A stretch of 64,000 nt of DNA from Actinocrinis sp035653575 (GCF_035653575.1 NZ_DASRBQ010000002.1:1-64000), one strand, 5' to 3'; counted from the first letter of the stretch, positions 16,143-25,264 are shown. The notes: generated by a model from the letters alone, not told the origin. Program-made: numbers and translations.

Positions 16143-18745
16143 AGCACGGTCCTGGGTCGCAGCGCGTTGGCCTGATCCACCAGTTCGATCCGGCTCCTTC
16201 GGTCGGGGGCCATGCGGGCGCGCGCCCGGTAGGACCGCTCCAGGGCGAGGCGCACTTCGCGCTCGGTCAGGTCGGCGTCGAACACCCGGCCCTGCGCGAT
16301 GTTGCGCGCGACGGCGGAGGTCGTCGGGTGTGCTATGAGCCAGCTGAGCGCGCCGATCAGCACCTGGCACACCATGGACTCGTGCGCCTCGCCGTCCAGG
16401 CCGAGCGCGGCCACGCGGGTGCTCAGCTCGTGCAGCTCCGCGGGTGCCACCCAGTCGGCGAAGCCGGGCGAGGCGAGGCGGGTGGTGATCGCCTGGATCT
16501 CGGCCGCGGTGCGGTGGATCGAGGACTCGGGTACCTGGCCGAGCACCTCGACCGCGCCCGCGTAGTCCTTCTGCTCCGCGCGCAGCCGGGCGATCGCGAA
16601 GGCGGCGGTCGCGTAGGAGCGGTCCACGGCCCAGACCAGCTGGTAGTAGCGCAGCGCGACGTCCTGCGAGCCGGAGAGCTCGGCTGCGGCGGCGAGGGCG
16701 AGCTTGGGCGCCAGTTCGCCGGGCAGCTCGTCGTAGCAGGCCTCGAAGTAGGCGCGCGCCTCGGCGCCCTCCTCGCGGGTCAGCGCCAGCAGGCCGCGGT
16801 ACCACTGCACCCGCCAGTCGTAAGGGTCCTGCTCCTGCAGCAGGTCGAGCCAGCCGATCGCCTCGCGGTGCCGGCCGTCCTCGATCTCGGCGCGCACCAG
16901 CCGGTAGTAGACCTCGGTGGACGGGTTCGGCAGGTTGTTGAGGGTGTTGACGATCTGCTTCGGGCTGCCGCCGAGGGTGGCCAGGGCGCCGGCGTTCGGG
17001 TCGGTCGGGTCGACGGTCGGGATCGGCAGCGCGGAGGCGAACTGCCTGCCGTCCGGCCGCGTCAGGTCGGTGCCGACGGCCAGCCGCTCTCCGGTGAACA
17101 GGGTGGAGGGGGCCGGGCGCGGCACCCCGTCGCCGAGCGCGAGCACCTCGCGCAGCACTCCGGTGAGCTGGACGGCCATCTCGGCGGCGGAGGAGAAGCG
17201 CCGCTCGCGCTGGGCGTGCGTGGCGCGGCGCAGGGCGCGGTCGAAGGACTCGTACTTGGCCAGCACCGGCACCGAGTCGCGCGGCGGCAGCGTGGTGGCG
17301 TAGGTGGAGGTGAAGCCCTTGAAGTCGAAGGAGAGCACGGCCATCATCCGGCCCACGGTGAACAGGTCGGACTCGACCGACGGGCCGTGCTCCGCGATCT
17401 CCGGGGCCTGATAGCCGACGGTGCCGTAGACCGCGGAGTCCTCGTCGTCGAAGGCGCGCACCGCGCCCATGTCGATCAGTTTGAGCTGCTCCTCGGACTG
17501 GATCACGTTGTCCGGCTTGAAGTCGCAGTAGAGCAGCCCGATCGAGTGCAGGTACCCGAAGGCGGGCAGGATCTCGATGGCGTAGGCGAGCACCTGCTCG
17601 AGCGGCAGCGGCTTGCCGCCGTGCTCCGCCTTGTAGTCCAGCGCGATCTGCTTGAGCGACTTGCCGCCGACGTACTCCATGACGATGTAGTCGTCGAGCT
17701 GGTGGCGCACGAAGTTGTAGATCTTGACCACGTTCGGGTGCTCGACCTCGGCGAGGAACTGGCGCTCGGCGACGGCCGCGGCCATCGCGTCGGCGTCCCC
17801 GGTGTCCAGCAGGCCCTTGAGGGCGACCCAGCGCCCTGAGACGTTGTTGTCGGTGGCCAGGTAGATCCAGCCGAGGCCGCCGTGCGCGAGGCAGCCGAGC
17901 ACCTCGTACTGGCCGCCGATCAGGTCGCCCGCGGCGAGCTTGGGGTTGAAGTCGTAGCTGCCGCCGCATTTGGCGCAGTAGCCGCTGGTGCGTCCGGGGC
18001 GTCCCTCGCGGGAGCGGCCGACCTTCTCGCCGCACTTGGAGCAGAACCGCTTGTGCTCGGGCACCTGCGGGTCGGAGAGCACGGCCTCGCTCGGGTCGCG
18101 GTATTCGACCTGTGGGATCTCGACCAGGCCGAGGCCGAGGCCGCCGCGTCCGGTGGAGCGCGAGCCGTGCGTCGAGCCGGTGCGGGAGGAGGCGGTGCGC
18201 GCGGAGACCGCCGAGCCGCGGGCCCGGCCGGAGGAGGTGCGGCTGGAACCGGTGCGGCTGGAGACCGCCGAGCCGCGGACCGAGCCGGTGCGCGCGGAGG
18301 AGGGGTTCGCGGACGCTGCGCCATTCCCGAAAGCCGGGCCGTTCCCGGAAGCAGGGCTCGATGTTCCGCCGTTCGGCGCGGCGCCGTGCCGGCCGCCGGA
18401 ACCGGTGCGCGCGCCCGGCAGCGCTGCGCCGGTTCCCGAGCCCGGGCCGGCGATCGCTTCCACGGCCGCCGCAGGGTCCTTAGCGGATGCGGCCATGCCG
18501 CAGGTGTCACAGTATCCGTCTTCGATCATGCCGTCGCAGCCGGGCCGCCCGCAGAGCACCGGGCCGGACCCGCCGGATATCCCGCTCGGTACCGCGCTTG
18601 GCCCCGGAGCGCCGACTCCGAAAACGCCGGAGCCCGCGCCGGCGGCGGCCACCTTCGGCGACTTCTGCGCCAGCCCGCAGGTGTCGCAGTATCCGTCCTC
18701 GATGATCCCCGCGCAGCCTGGCCGGCCGCACCTGACCCCGTTCAC
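16139..18745 (-). CDS. pknG: PknG-type Ser/Thr protein kinase with extra zinc ribbons and TPR domain
   Basis: Soluble protein kinase of 868 residues. It starts with two near-identical zinc ribbons (CGRPGCAGIIEDGYCDTCG and CGRPGCDGMIEDGYCDTCG) and a Ser/Thr/Gly/Arg-rich disordered stretch. The PknG rubredoxin-like pair (FCSKCGEK...GYCAKCGG) follows, then a kinase domain with a Gly loop (LAHGGLGWIYLA), the Lys in WVALKGL, the catalytic loop LLYCDFKPDNVI and LIDMGA in place of DFG. The C-terminal third is a TPR region ending with QANALRPRTVL, as in PknG. The GTG has GGGGAGGGG upstream and overlaps the previous stop as GTGA. The extra N-terminal ribbons are absent from mycobacterial PknG. Confidence 0.93.
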   Translation of the reverse strand: MNGVRCGRPGCAGIIEDGYCDTCGLAQKSPKVAAAGAGSGVFGVGAPGPSAVPSGISGGSGPVLCGRPGCDGMIEDGYCDTCGMAASAKDPAAAVEAIAGPGSGTGAALPGARTGSGGRHGAAPNGGTSSPASGNGPAFGNGAASANPSSARTGSVRGSAVSSRTGSSRTSSGRARGSAVSARTASSRTGSTHGSRSTGRGGLGLGLVEIPQVEYRDPSEAVLSDPQVPEHKRFCSKCGEKVGRSREGRPGRTSGYCAKCGGSYDFNPKLAAGDLIGGQYEVLGCLAHGGLGWIYLATDNNVSGRWVALKGLLDTGDADAMAAAVAERQFLAEVEHPNVVKIYNFVRHQLDDYIVMEYVGGKSLKQIALDYKAEHGGKPLPLEQVLAYAIEILPAFGYLHSIGLLYCDFKPDNVIQSEEQLKLIDMGAVRAFDDEDSAVYGTVGYQAPEIAEHGPSVESDLFTVGRMMAVLSFDFKGFTSTYATTLPPRDSVPVLAKYESFDRALRRATHAQRERRFSSAAEMAVQLTGVLREVLALGDGVPRPAPSTLFTGERLAVGTDLTRPDGRQFASALPIPTVDPTDPNAGALATLGGSPKQIVNTLNNLPNPSTEVYYRLVRAEIEDGRHREAIGWLDLLQEQDPYDWRVQWYRGLLALTREEGAEARAYFEACYDELPGELAPKLALAAAAELSGSQDVALRYYQLVWAVDRSYATAAFAIARLRAEQKDYAGAVEVLGQVPESSIHRTAAEIQAITTRLASPGFADWVAPAELHELSTRVAALGLDGEAHESMVCQVLIGALSWLIAHPTTSAVARNIAQGRVFDADLTEREVRLALERSYRARARMAPDRRSRIELVDQANALRPRTVL

Positions 18746-20004
18746 GCTCGCACCCCTCCCCCACGGCCGGGCTGGTCCAGCGCCAGCACCGCCTTCTGGT
18801 ACACCGCCAGCGCCCGAGTGGACGCCGCGAGGTCGCACGGCTTGGACCACAGCAGATCGCGGGCCTGGAGGTAGAGCGCCTCCAGCCGCGATTCCTCCGC
18901 AGCACCCGATCTTGCCGCGCGCACCCGGTACGCCGCCAGTCTTCCGCGTAGTTCTTCGCGGCGTTCCAGCAGTCCGGCCACCGCCCGGTGCACCCGGTTG
19001 GCCGCGTTCAGCGCGTTGTCCAGCGCGGTCTCCAGCGCCGCCGCCTCATCGGCGAGCCGCCGCCATAGGCCGCGGTCGCGCAGTTCGGCCAGCGCGGCCA
19101 GCCGGGCGCGCAGCGCGGGCGCCTGGGTGGTGGGCGCGGGCAGCGCGCCGACGAGGATCTTCTCCCGCGCGGCGCGCTCGGCGGCGCGCTGGGCGTCCTC
19201 CACGTCGGCGATCCGGTCGATCAGCCGGGACAGCTGCGCGGTCCGCTGTTCGAAGTCGGCGCGCAGATCGGCGGCCCCGGTGGCGGCCGCCGCGACCGAC
19301 TCCACGTCCTGCCGGATCCGCTCCAGCCGGCTGGGAAAGGCCGAGCCCGGCGCGGCGACCCCGATCGGGTCCGCGAAGACCTCGCGGCGCAGCTTGGCGT
19401 ACTCGTCCCCGATCCCGGCCAGCGCGGTCGCCAGGGTGCGGTCCTCGAGCTGCCGCACCACGGCCGCGACCTGCTTGATCCGCTCCTGGACCGGGTCGGC
19501 CTGCTGGAAGAGCCGATTCCAGGTGGCGTCCGCGGCGGTCACGAAGTCCGCGGCGAGCTGGAAGTCGGTGTTCATCCGGTGCAGCGTCTCGGCCAGGGTC
19601 GCGGTCTCGCTGACCGTGCTCGGGCCGAGCAGGGTGCGCTCGGAGAGGGCCAGGTGCTTGGTGGACAGCGTGATCGACTTGCCGCGCAGCAGCTCGGCGA
19701 TCGCGTTCAGGTCCTCGGGGCGCGGCTTGGCCCTGCGCCCGCGGATCTCCCCGGCCCGGCTGAGCACGTCCTGGTAGGCGGTGTAGTCGTCCCAGAGCCC
19801 CGCGATCCGGGCGGCGGTCCGCTGCCAGCGCTGCGCGGTCACCCCGGTCAGCGGGGCGCTGTCGAGCAGCTTGTAGCCGGGATGGTCGGCCAGCGCGAGC
19901 AGCGCGTCGGCGACCCGGGCCGCGTCCTGGCCGAGCCGCGCGAGCTCCGCGTCGACGGCCTCGCGGGTCGGCGGGCCGAATGCGGGGAAGACCATGGCCA
20001 CCAC
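18742..20004 (-). CDS. Helical protein of unknown function in the PknG operon
   Basis: About 420 residues, almost entirely predicted helix with coiled-coil-like Ala/Leu/Arg/Glu patterns, no signal peptide and no membrane segment. It has no motif I can assign to an enzyme. It starts one base after the GlnH-type stop and its own stop overlaps the kinase start (GTGA), so it is made with the sensor and kinase. An ATG nine bases inside the GTG is an alternative start. A scaffold between the membrane sensor and the kinase is a reasonable guess, no more. Confidence 0.75.
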   Translation of the reverse strand: MVAMVFPAFGPPTREAVDAELARLGQDAARVADALLALADHPGYKLLDSAPLTGVTAQRWQRTAARIAGLWDDYTAYQDVLSRAGEIRGRRAKPRPEDLNAIAELLRGKSITLSTKHLALSERTLLGPSTVSETATLAETLHRMNTDFQLAADFVTAADATWNRLFQQADPVQERIKQVAAVVRQLEDRTLATALAGIGDEYAKLRREVFADPIGVAAPGSAFPSRLERIRQDVESVAAAATGAADLRADFEQRTAQLSRLIDRIADVEDAQRAAERAAREKILVGALPAPTTQAPALRARLAALAELRDRGLWRRLADEAAALETALDNALNAANRVHRAVAGLLERREELRGRLAAYRVRAARSGAAEESRLEALYLQARDLLWSKPCDLAASTRALAVYQKAVLALDQPGRGGGVRA

Positions 20005-20005
20005 G

Positions 20006-21079
20006 TTAGTCAGCGTATTGCGCAGCGGGCGGTTGTTGCGGCCCGAGGACCGATCCCAGCGAACTCTGGTAGATCTTCTGCCACTGGCCGTTGCCGCGGA
20101 TCGTCTCCAGCACGCCGTTGATGTAGCGGATCAGGTCGGTGTTCGCGGGCGAGACCGCGATGCCGTACGGCTCGGGCTCGACCCGGTCGCCGATCACCAC
20201 GGTGTTGGGGTCCTGCAGCGCGAGCCCGGCCAGGATGGTGTCGTCAGTCGAGATCGCGTCCACCTGGCCCTGCTGCAGCGCGACGAGGCAATCAGTCAGA
20301 TTGGTGACCCCGTAGGGCACCGGATGCGACCTGTAGGCCAAGAGCGTCTGGATCGAGGTCGAGCCCTTCTGGGCGCAGACCTTCTTGCCGCCGAGGTCGT
20401 CGAGGTTCCGGTAGCCGCTGTTCTTCAGCACGAGCAGGCGCTGGTAGGCGTTGTAGTAGACGGTGGAGAACTGGACCTGCTTCGCGCGGTCGCAGGTGAT
20501 CGTGAAGGTGTCCACGACCATGTCGACGGCGCGCGCCGAGTCGTCGGTCTGCAGCGCGGTGATGCGCTCAGCGTTGGTGACGGCGCGGAACTGGATGTGC
20601 GCGGCGTCCTGGGTGCCGAAGATGGCCTGCTCGACCTGCTTCGCGATCTCCACGTCGAAGCCGGTCTCGTTGCCGGAGGCGTCGAGGTAGCCGGTGAGGT
20701 ATTCGTCCTCAGCCACTCCGACGATGAGCTTGCCGCGCTTCTTGATGCTGTTCACCGCCGCACTGGACGCGTCGCCCGCGGTCGGACGGTAGGAGAGCGC
20801 GTTCGTGTTGCACGTGGCGGGGCCCGCGGTCGGTGCCGCGGAGGGCGAACCGGTCACGACCGCGCCGGGTTGGGGCAGCGCGACAGTCGGTTGCGCCCCG
20901 ACGGCGACCGTGCCGCCGCTGCACGCCGAGACGACGAGCGCCAGCGCCGTCGCGCTCGCGGCGGCGGTGAGCAGCGCGGCCGCCCTCGCCTTGCCGCGCA
21001 GGCGTGCGGCGTCGGCGCGCCGGCTCGTCGTCACCATGTCCGGCTCTCCGTTTCCCCGTCTGATCATCGGCGCGTTCAT
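20006..21079 (-). CDS. glnH: GlnH-type amino-acid-binding lipoprotein
   Basis: Periplasmic-binding-protein-like lipoprotein of the glutamate/aspartate family (about 357 residues). A hydrophobic signal segment ends in the lipobox LVVSACSG. The SBP_bac_3 fold shows KRGKLIVGVAEDEYLTGYLD, GFDVEIAKQVEQAIF, and DMVVDTFTITCDRAKQVQFS. The ATG overlaps the GlnX-type stop as ATGA and has GGAG upstream; an internal ATG at 21037 with GGAG is an alternative. In mycobacteria GlnH senses extracellular aspartate/glutamate and signals through GlnX to PknG; the same order of genes here supports that role. Confidence 0.9.
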   Translation of the reverse strand: MNAPMIRRGNGEPDMVTTSRRADAARLRGKARAAALLTAAASATALALVVSACSGGTVAVGAQPTVALPQPGAVVTGSPSAAPTAGPATCNTNALSYRPTAGDASSAAVNSIKKRGKLIVGVAEDEYLTGYLDASGNETGFDVEIAKQVEQAIFGTQDAAHIQFRAVTNAERITALQTDDSARAVDMVVDTFTITCDRAKQVQFSTVYYNAYQRLLVLKNSGYRNLDDLGGKKVCAQKGSTSIQTLLAYRSHPVPYGVTNLTDCLVALQQGQVDAISTDDTILAGLALQDPNTVVIGDRVEPEPYGIAVSPANTDLIRYINGVLETIRGNGQWQKIYQSSLGSVLGPQQPPAAQYAD

Positions 21080-22419
21080 CGGTACTCCGCCAGCCGCCGG
21101 TTGACGCCGTACGCGGCCGCGAGCGCCGCGAGCACTCCGCCGATCAAGCCGCCCCACAGGCCTGCACTGAGCGCCGACTCGGCCGCGTTCGCGTTGGAGG
21201 TGTATGCGGCCTGATCCGCGTTGAAGGTCTTGACCAGTGCCTTGTCCAAGTCCGCGGCGTCGGCGCTCGCCGTGTCCGGGCTCGCCTTCGCGTCGTGTCC
21301 GACGATCAGGTCGACCGCCTTGTAGTAGTCGCCCTTGTCGGACGCGCTGCGCACGTTGGCCAGCTGCTGCTTGAGCTTGCCGTACAGCGCGGCCGCGTCG
21401 CCGTTGAGGGCCGCCGAGTTGACGCCGGCGAGGGCTTTGGCCTGGTTCTGGGCGTCGGTTCCGTCGTCCGCGCCGCGGTCGACCAGGGTGAGCGACTGGA
21501 AGGAGTCGGCGAGCGCGAGGCTGTCGCGGTCCCACAGCGTCGTGGCCACCTTGTCGAAGTCCGCCTGCGCGCGGTTCGCGGCGTTCCCGGCCGAGGAGGT
21601 CGCGCCGAGGGACCAGAAGACGACGAAGAGCGCGATCGCCGCGCCGACGACGATGCCAGAGTTGAAGCGCCGCCGGGTGCTGCGGGACAGCTCGCGGCCG
21701 ACGAGGACCAGCACCACCGCCGCAAGCACCGCCGCGACCAGGATCCAGATCGGAAAGCCGGAGACGTCCGACTGCCCGGAGCGCTGCGCGGCCGACTGCT
21801 CGTCGGCGACGGTGCGCACCTCATGGAGGATCTGGCTCTGCATCAGTTTCGAGGCCTCGTGCAGATACCCGCCGGAGACCGAGAAGCTGAAGCGGTTATT
21901 GGCTTGCGCGGTCGCGATGTACGCCGTGTAGATCGGCAGTTGACCGGCCACCTCGCTCAGCTGCGCCGAGGCCGTGCTGTCTCCGGCCAGCTCGCGCGAG
22001 GCCGTCGAGAGCGCGGCGACCGCCTGGTTGATGTCGCTGTTGTAGAGGTCGATCAGCCGGGTCGGCGGTACCGGGCCGACCAGCAGCGCGGTCGCGGCGG
22101 TGGCGTCCGCCTCGGCGAGCGCGTGGTAGAGCTCGTTGACGTTCTGCACCAGCCGCTCGGAGGTGCCGGCCGCGTTCGTCTCCGCGGCCTGCCGCGCGGC
22201 GAGCGTTCCGGCGCAGGCGCCGCCGATGCCGAGGAAGGCCACGACCGCGGCGGTCAGCGCGACCCACAGCCGGGCCGGCGTCGTCAGGCGTCTGCGACCT
22301 TTGACCGCCTGCGGCGGGTCGGGATCGGGCTGCGCCGCCGGACCGATCGAGGACCCGGTCCCGCCTATGCCCGCCGACACGTTCGCGGTCGTCGTCGCCA
22401 CAGCTGAGTACGCCCCCAT
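21076..22419 (-). CDS. glnX: GlnX-type membrane sensor
   Basis: Integral membrane protein of 447 residues. After a Pro-rich cytoplasmic start come transmembrane helices at about 50-72, 207-226, 238-256 and 422-440, with two extracytoplasmic four-helix-bundle-like segments rich in Ala, Asn and Asp. This layout matches mycobacterial GlnX, the partner of GlnH in signalling to PknG. No kinase or methyl-accepting domain is present, so it must work through partners. It is the first gene of the operon, and its promoter should lie in the 126-bp gap upstream. Confidence 0.82.
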   Translation of the reverse strand: MGAYSAVATTTANVSAGIGGTGSSIGPAAQPDPDPPQAVKGRRRLTTPARLWVALTAAVVAFLGIGGACAGTLAARQAAETNAAGTSERLVQNVNELYHALAEADATAATALLVGPVPPTRLIDLYNSDINQAVAALSTASRELAGDSTASAQLSEVAGQLPIYTAYIATAQANNRFSFSVSGGYLHEASKLMQSQILHEVRTVADEQSAAQRSGQSDVSGFPIWILVAAVLAAVVLVLVGRELSRSTRRRFNSGIVVGAAIALFVVFWSLGATSSAGNAANRAQADFDKVATTLWDRDSLALADSFQSLTLVDRGADDGTDAQNQAKALAGVNSAALNGDAAALYGKLKQQLANVRSASDKGDYYKAVDLIVGHDAKASPDTASADAADLDKALVKTFNADQAAYTSNANAAESALSAGLWGGLIGGVLAALAAAYGVNRRLAEYR

Positions 22420-22546
22420 CCGCCGTTGTCCCCGCCCTCAGAGATCCGCTTCCACCATATTCCCTGCGAACGCTCTGCGGATATCGGGTTGCGATCTCGT
22501 GTTCGGCTCGTGGCGGGCTCTTTGCGCCGGCGGCCCGGAAGCGGGG

Positions 22547-23230
22547 TCAGGACTCGGCGAGCAGGGCCGGCAGTTCGGTCAGGCTCGTCAGCCGGAAGTC
22601 GGCCTTGGCGACCAGGTCGCTGTGATCGGCCACAACGTGGCCCCACGGCCCGCGCCTGATGTGTGCGGTACGCAGTCCCGCCTCCCAGGCCGGGCGCATG
22701 TCGTTGTCGAGCCGGTCGCCCACGTAGCAGATCCGTTCGGGGGCCGCGTCCGGGCGCATGGTGCGGCAGGCCTCGATGACCTTGGTGAAGAAGCGCGGAT
22801 CCGGCTTGGCCACGCCCCAGGTGTCCGAGGTGGTCACCAGGTCCACCGGCAGCCGCAGCGAGTCGAGGATCCGGTGCGAGCGGCGGGTCTGGTTCGCCGC
22901 GATGATCACCAGATACCCGGCCTCGCGCAGCGCGGCCATGGCCGGCCGGGCGTCCGGGTACAGGTCCCGCTCGCCGTAGCCCTCGGGCCGCCCGGCCTCG
23001 GCCCGCCGCTCGCGCTCCGCATCCAGGTCGAAGCCGGGGCGGAAGTACTCGAACACCTCGCGGTGGTCCCGTCCCGCGCCGATCACGGCGCCGAAGACCG
23101 CGGAGAAGGTGTGCCTCGGCACGCCGAGCCAGTCGGCCCAGGCGTGGTACTCGACGGTTTCGTCGACCAGGGTCTCCCCTACGTCGAAGACCACGGCCTC
23201 GATCGGACGCGCGGGCGTGGGAGTGGGCAC
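22547..23230 (-). CDS. HAD-superfamily hydrolase
   Basis: Cytoplasmic phosphatase-like protein of 227 residues. Motif I is VVFDVGETLVDE, with the nucleophilic Asp but Gly in place of the usual second Asp, which is common in one HAD subgroup. Motif II is around IIIAANQT, motif III the Lys in GVAKPDP, and motif IV YVGDRLDND. A cap-type helical insertion lies between motifs I and II. The substrate is not predictable. It lies between the GlnX operon and the Nramp-related gene and appears to be a separate unit. Confidence 0.85.
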   Translation of the reverse strand: MPTPTPARPIEAVVFDVGETLVDETVEYHAWADWLGVPRHTFSAVFGAVIGAGRDHREVFEYFRPGFDLDAERERRAEAGRPEGYGERDLYPDARPAMAALREAGYLVIIAANQTRRSHRILDSLRLPVDLVTTSDTWGVAKPDPRFFTKVIEACRTMRPDAAPERICYVGDRLDNDMRPAWEAGLRTAHIRRGPWGHVVADHSDLVAKADFRLTSLTELPALLAES

Positions 23231-23430
23231 GGTCTGAACTCCTGACGCTGGATCGCTCGACCGGATGCACGACGCGTCGGCACGTGCATCCGGTCCCCGT
23301 TCGGCGGGAGCTTAGCGAGCCGATCTGACGGCAGCCCAGACTTTTCAGGGTTTCTCCATACTTTCGGACGAACTCCTGTGACTCCTGATGCGTCAGAGTC
23401 ACTCGCACTGTGACGGATCACAGCAGGCGG

Positions 23431-25089
23431 TCACTGATGCAGTGCCATCTCCACGATCTTCACCACGACGAGCACCGAGGCGAGGGCCAGGTACAGGCGC
23501 AGGACCGACATGCCGACCTTGCGGCTCGTCGGCATCGCGGCGCGGCCGATCACGGACAGCGGCGGCATCCGCCAGTCCAGCGCGCCGGTGCGGTCGATCT
23601 CCTGCGCCGAATTCCTGCGCCGGCTCAGCAGCGCGTAGCCCGCGAACGTCACACTGAGCACGCCGCAGCCCGCGATGATGTCGAGGATCTGACCGGCCGT
23701 CAGCCGCGGGTCGAGCACGGCCAGCGTCAGGATGATCGACAGGGTGACCAGGACAGCCAGCACGGCGCCGGTGAACATGTTCGTCTTGCGGCCGTTGACC
23801 CAGGGACCGAGCACCTGCTTGTCGTTGCACAGCACCAGCAGGTACACCGAGGCGGAGGGCAGCAGCACACCCGCCATCGCCTGCACCCCGTTGGTGATCA
23901 GGCCGAGCGGCGAGCCGGGGATCAGCACGATCGTCGCGGCCACCGCGATGAGGCCGACGTACACCGCGTAGAAGCCCTTGGCCTGCTTCACGCCGCGGTG
24001 CAGCGAGTGGTTGATGCCCAGCGTGTCGCCGGCCGCGTAGGCGGTGGAGAGGGACACCGCGAAGGCGCCGATGATCGACGAGTCCAGCAGCGCGATGGCG
24101 AACAGGATGCCCGCGACATGCCCGGCCCGGGCGGAGATGGCCTGCGCCAGTCCTTGCGCGTCGCCGAAGTGGCCGGCGAACTTCGTGTTCGCGACCGCGG
24201 CCGCGGAGAAGCCGATGATCGCCGCCGCCCCGATCACCACCACGACGATGCCGATCCACAGGTCGGCCTTCTCGTACTTGATGAAGCGCGGGGTGATCCG
24301 CTTGTCGATGACGTAGGACTGCTGGAAGAACAGCTGCCACGGCGCAACCGTCGTGCCGACCAGGCCGATGATCAGCAACATCACCGCGGCCTCCTGGCCG
24401 CCGCCGCCAGGCATCTGCGGCACCAGGAAGCCGTGCGCCATCTGCCCCGCGCTCGGGTGCAGCATCAGCGCGATCGGGATGAGCAGCAGGCTGCCGGCGC
24501 ACAGTGTGATCACGACACGCTCGAAGCGGCGGAACGAGCCGGTGGAGGCGGCCGCGATGACGACCACTCCGGCCGCGATCACCGAGGGCGCCTTGGGCAG
24601 GCCGAGGTATCCGACCGCGAGGGTGATCCCGATGAACTCGGTCACCAGCGTCAGGGCGTTGAGGAGGAAGAGGTCGATGACGCTGAACGCGCCCCAGAAG
24701 CGGCCGAACCGCTCCATGATCAGCTTGCCGTGCCCGACGCCGGTGACCGCGCCGAGGCGGACCACCATCTCCTGGTTCACGTAGAGCACCGGTACCAGCA
24801 GGAGCAGCACCCACAGCAGGTGGGTGCCGTAGTTCTGGCCGCTCTGGCCGTAGGTGGAGAAGGCGCCGGCGTCGTTGTCGCCGCACATGACGATCAGGCC
24901 AGGGCCGACGATGGCCAGCAGGGTCTTGAACTTGGCGGACAGGCCCTGGCGGGCCGCGGTGTCGCCGTGCTTGATGGTGCCGAGCGCCCCGCGGATGTCG
25001 CCGACGTGGGCGTCGTCGAGCACTGCGCTCTTGGTCGGCACCGCGCTGCGGGTGTGCGCTGCGCCGGGGGCAATGATGAGGTCGGTCAT
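23431..25089 (-). CDS. Nramp-related divalent metal transporter with atypical metal-site motifs
   Basis: Membrane transporter of 552 residues with about eleven helices and an Nramp-like core. The canonical helix-1 motif DPGN is replaced by DNDAGA (D71-A76), and the helix-6 methionine region (MPHN in classical Nramp) reads APWQ (249-252). Both sites coordinate Mn or Fe in classical members, so the ion may differ, for example Mg. About 50 polar residues precede helix 1. The ATG has AAGGA upstream. A possible structured leader RNA precedes the gene. It is annotated as Nramp only by fold; substrate is inferred. Confidence 0.82.
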   Translation of the reverse strand: MTDLIIAPGAAHTRSAVPTKSAVLDDAHVGDIRGALGTIKHGDTAARQGLSAKFKTLLAIVGPGLIVMCGDNDAGAFSTYGQSGQNYGTHLLWVLLLLVPVLYVNQEMVVRLGAVTGVGHGKLIMERFGRFWGAFSVIDLFLLNALTLVTEFIGITLAVGYLGLPKAPSVIAAGVVVIAAASTGSFRRFERVVITLCAGSLLLIPIALMLHPSAGQMAHGFLVPQMPGGGGQEAAVMLLIIGLVGTTVAPWQLFFQQSYVIDKRITPRFIKYEKADLWIGIVVVVIGAAAIIGFSAAAVANTKFAGHFGDAQGLAQAISARAGHVAGILFAIALLDSSIIGAFAVSLSTAYAAGDTLGINHSLHRGVKQAKGFYAVYVGLIAVAATIVLIPGSPLGLITNGVQAMAGVLLPSASVYLLVLCNDKQVLGPWVNGRKTNMFTGAVLAVLVTLSIILTLAVLDPRLTAGQILDIIAGCGVLSVTFAGYALLSRRRNSAQEIDRTGALDWRMPPLSVIGRAAMPTSRKVGMSVLRLYLALASVLVVVKIVEMALHQ

Positions 25090-25170
25090 GGTGCGCGGTC
25101 CTTCCTCACGCCACGCACACGTCCGCGCCAGGGGGAAGCTTGGCACGGGCGAGCACGCACGTGTGGTCAG

Positions 25171-25264
25171 GCAGCGTGCGTCAAGGCCTAGCGCGGCGGA
25201 CCTGAGGATGCGCGTGCGGCTACCCGACGCACCCTGAAAAGGGCGCGTTCGGTACCTACGCTGC
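25171..25264 (-). ncRNA. Candidate structured 5' leader of the Nramp-related gene
   Basis: On the minus strand GCAGCGT (25264-25258) can pair with ACGCUGC (25177-25171), closing a domain of about 94 nt. Inside it ACGCGCCC and GGGUGCGU (25248-25227) form an eight-pair stem around UUUUCA. One pair is G-U only in the minus-strand RNA, so the fold is better there than on the plus strand. The element ends 82 nt before the start codon. It does not match a riboswitch class I can recall with confidence. Confidence 0.35.

Noticed and set aside
23410..25191. Plus-strand frame of nearly 600 codons across the Nramp-related gene
   Set aside because: His/Gln/Arg-rich composition and exact antisense of a clear membrane transporter show it to be a shadow.
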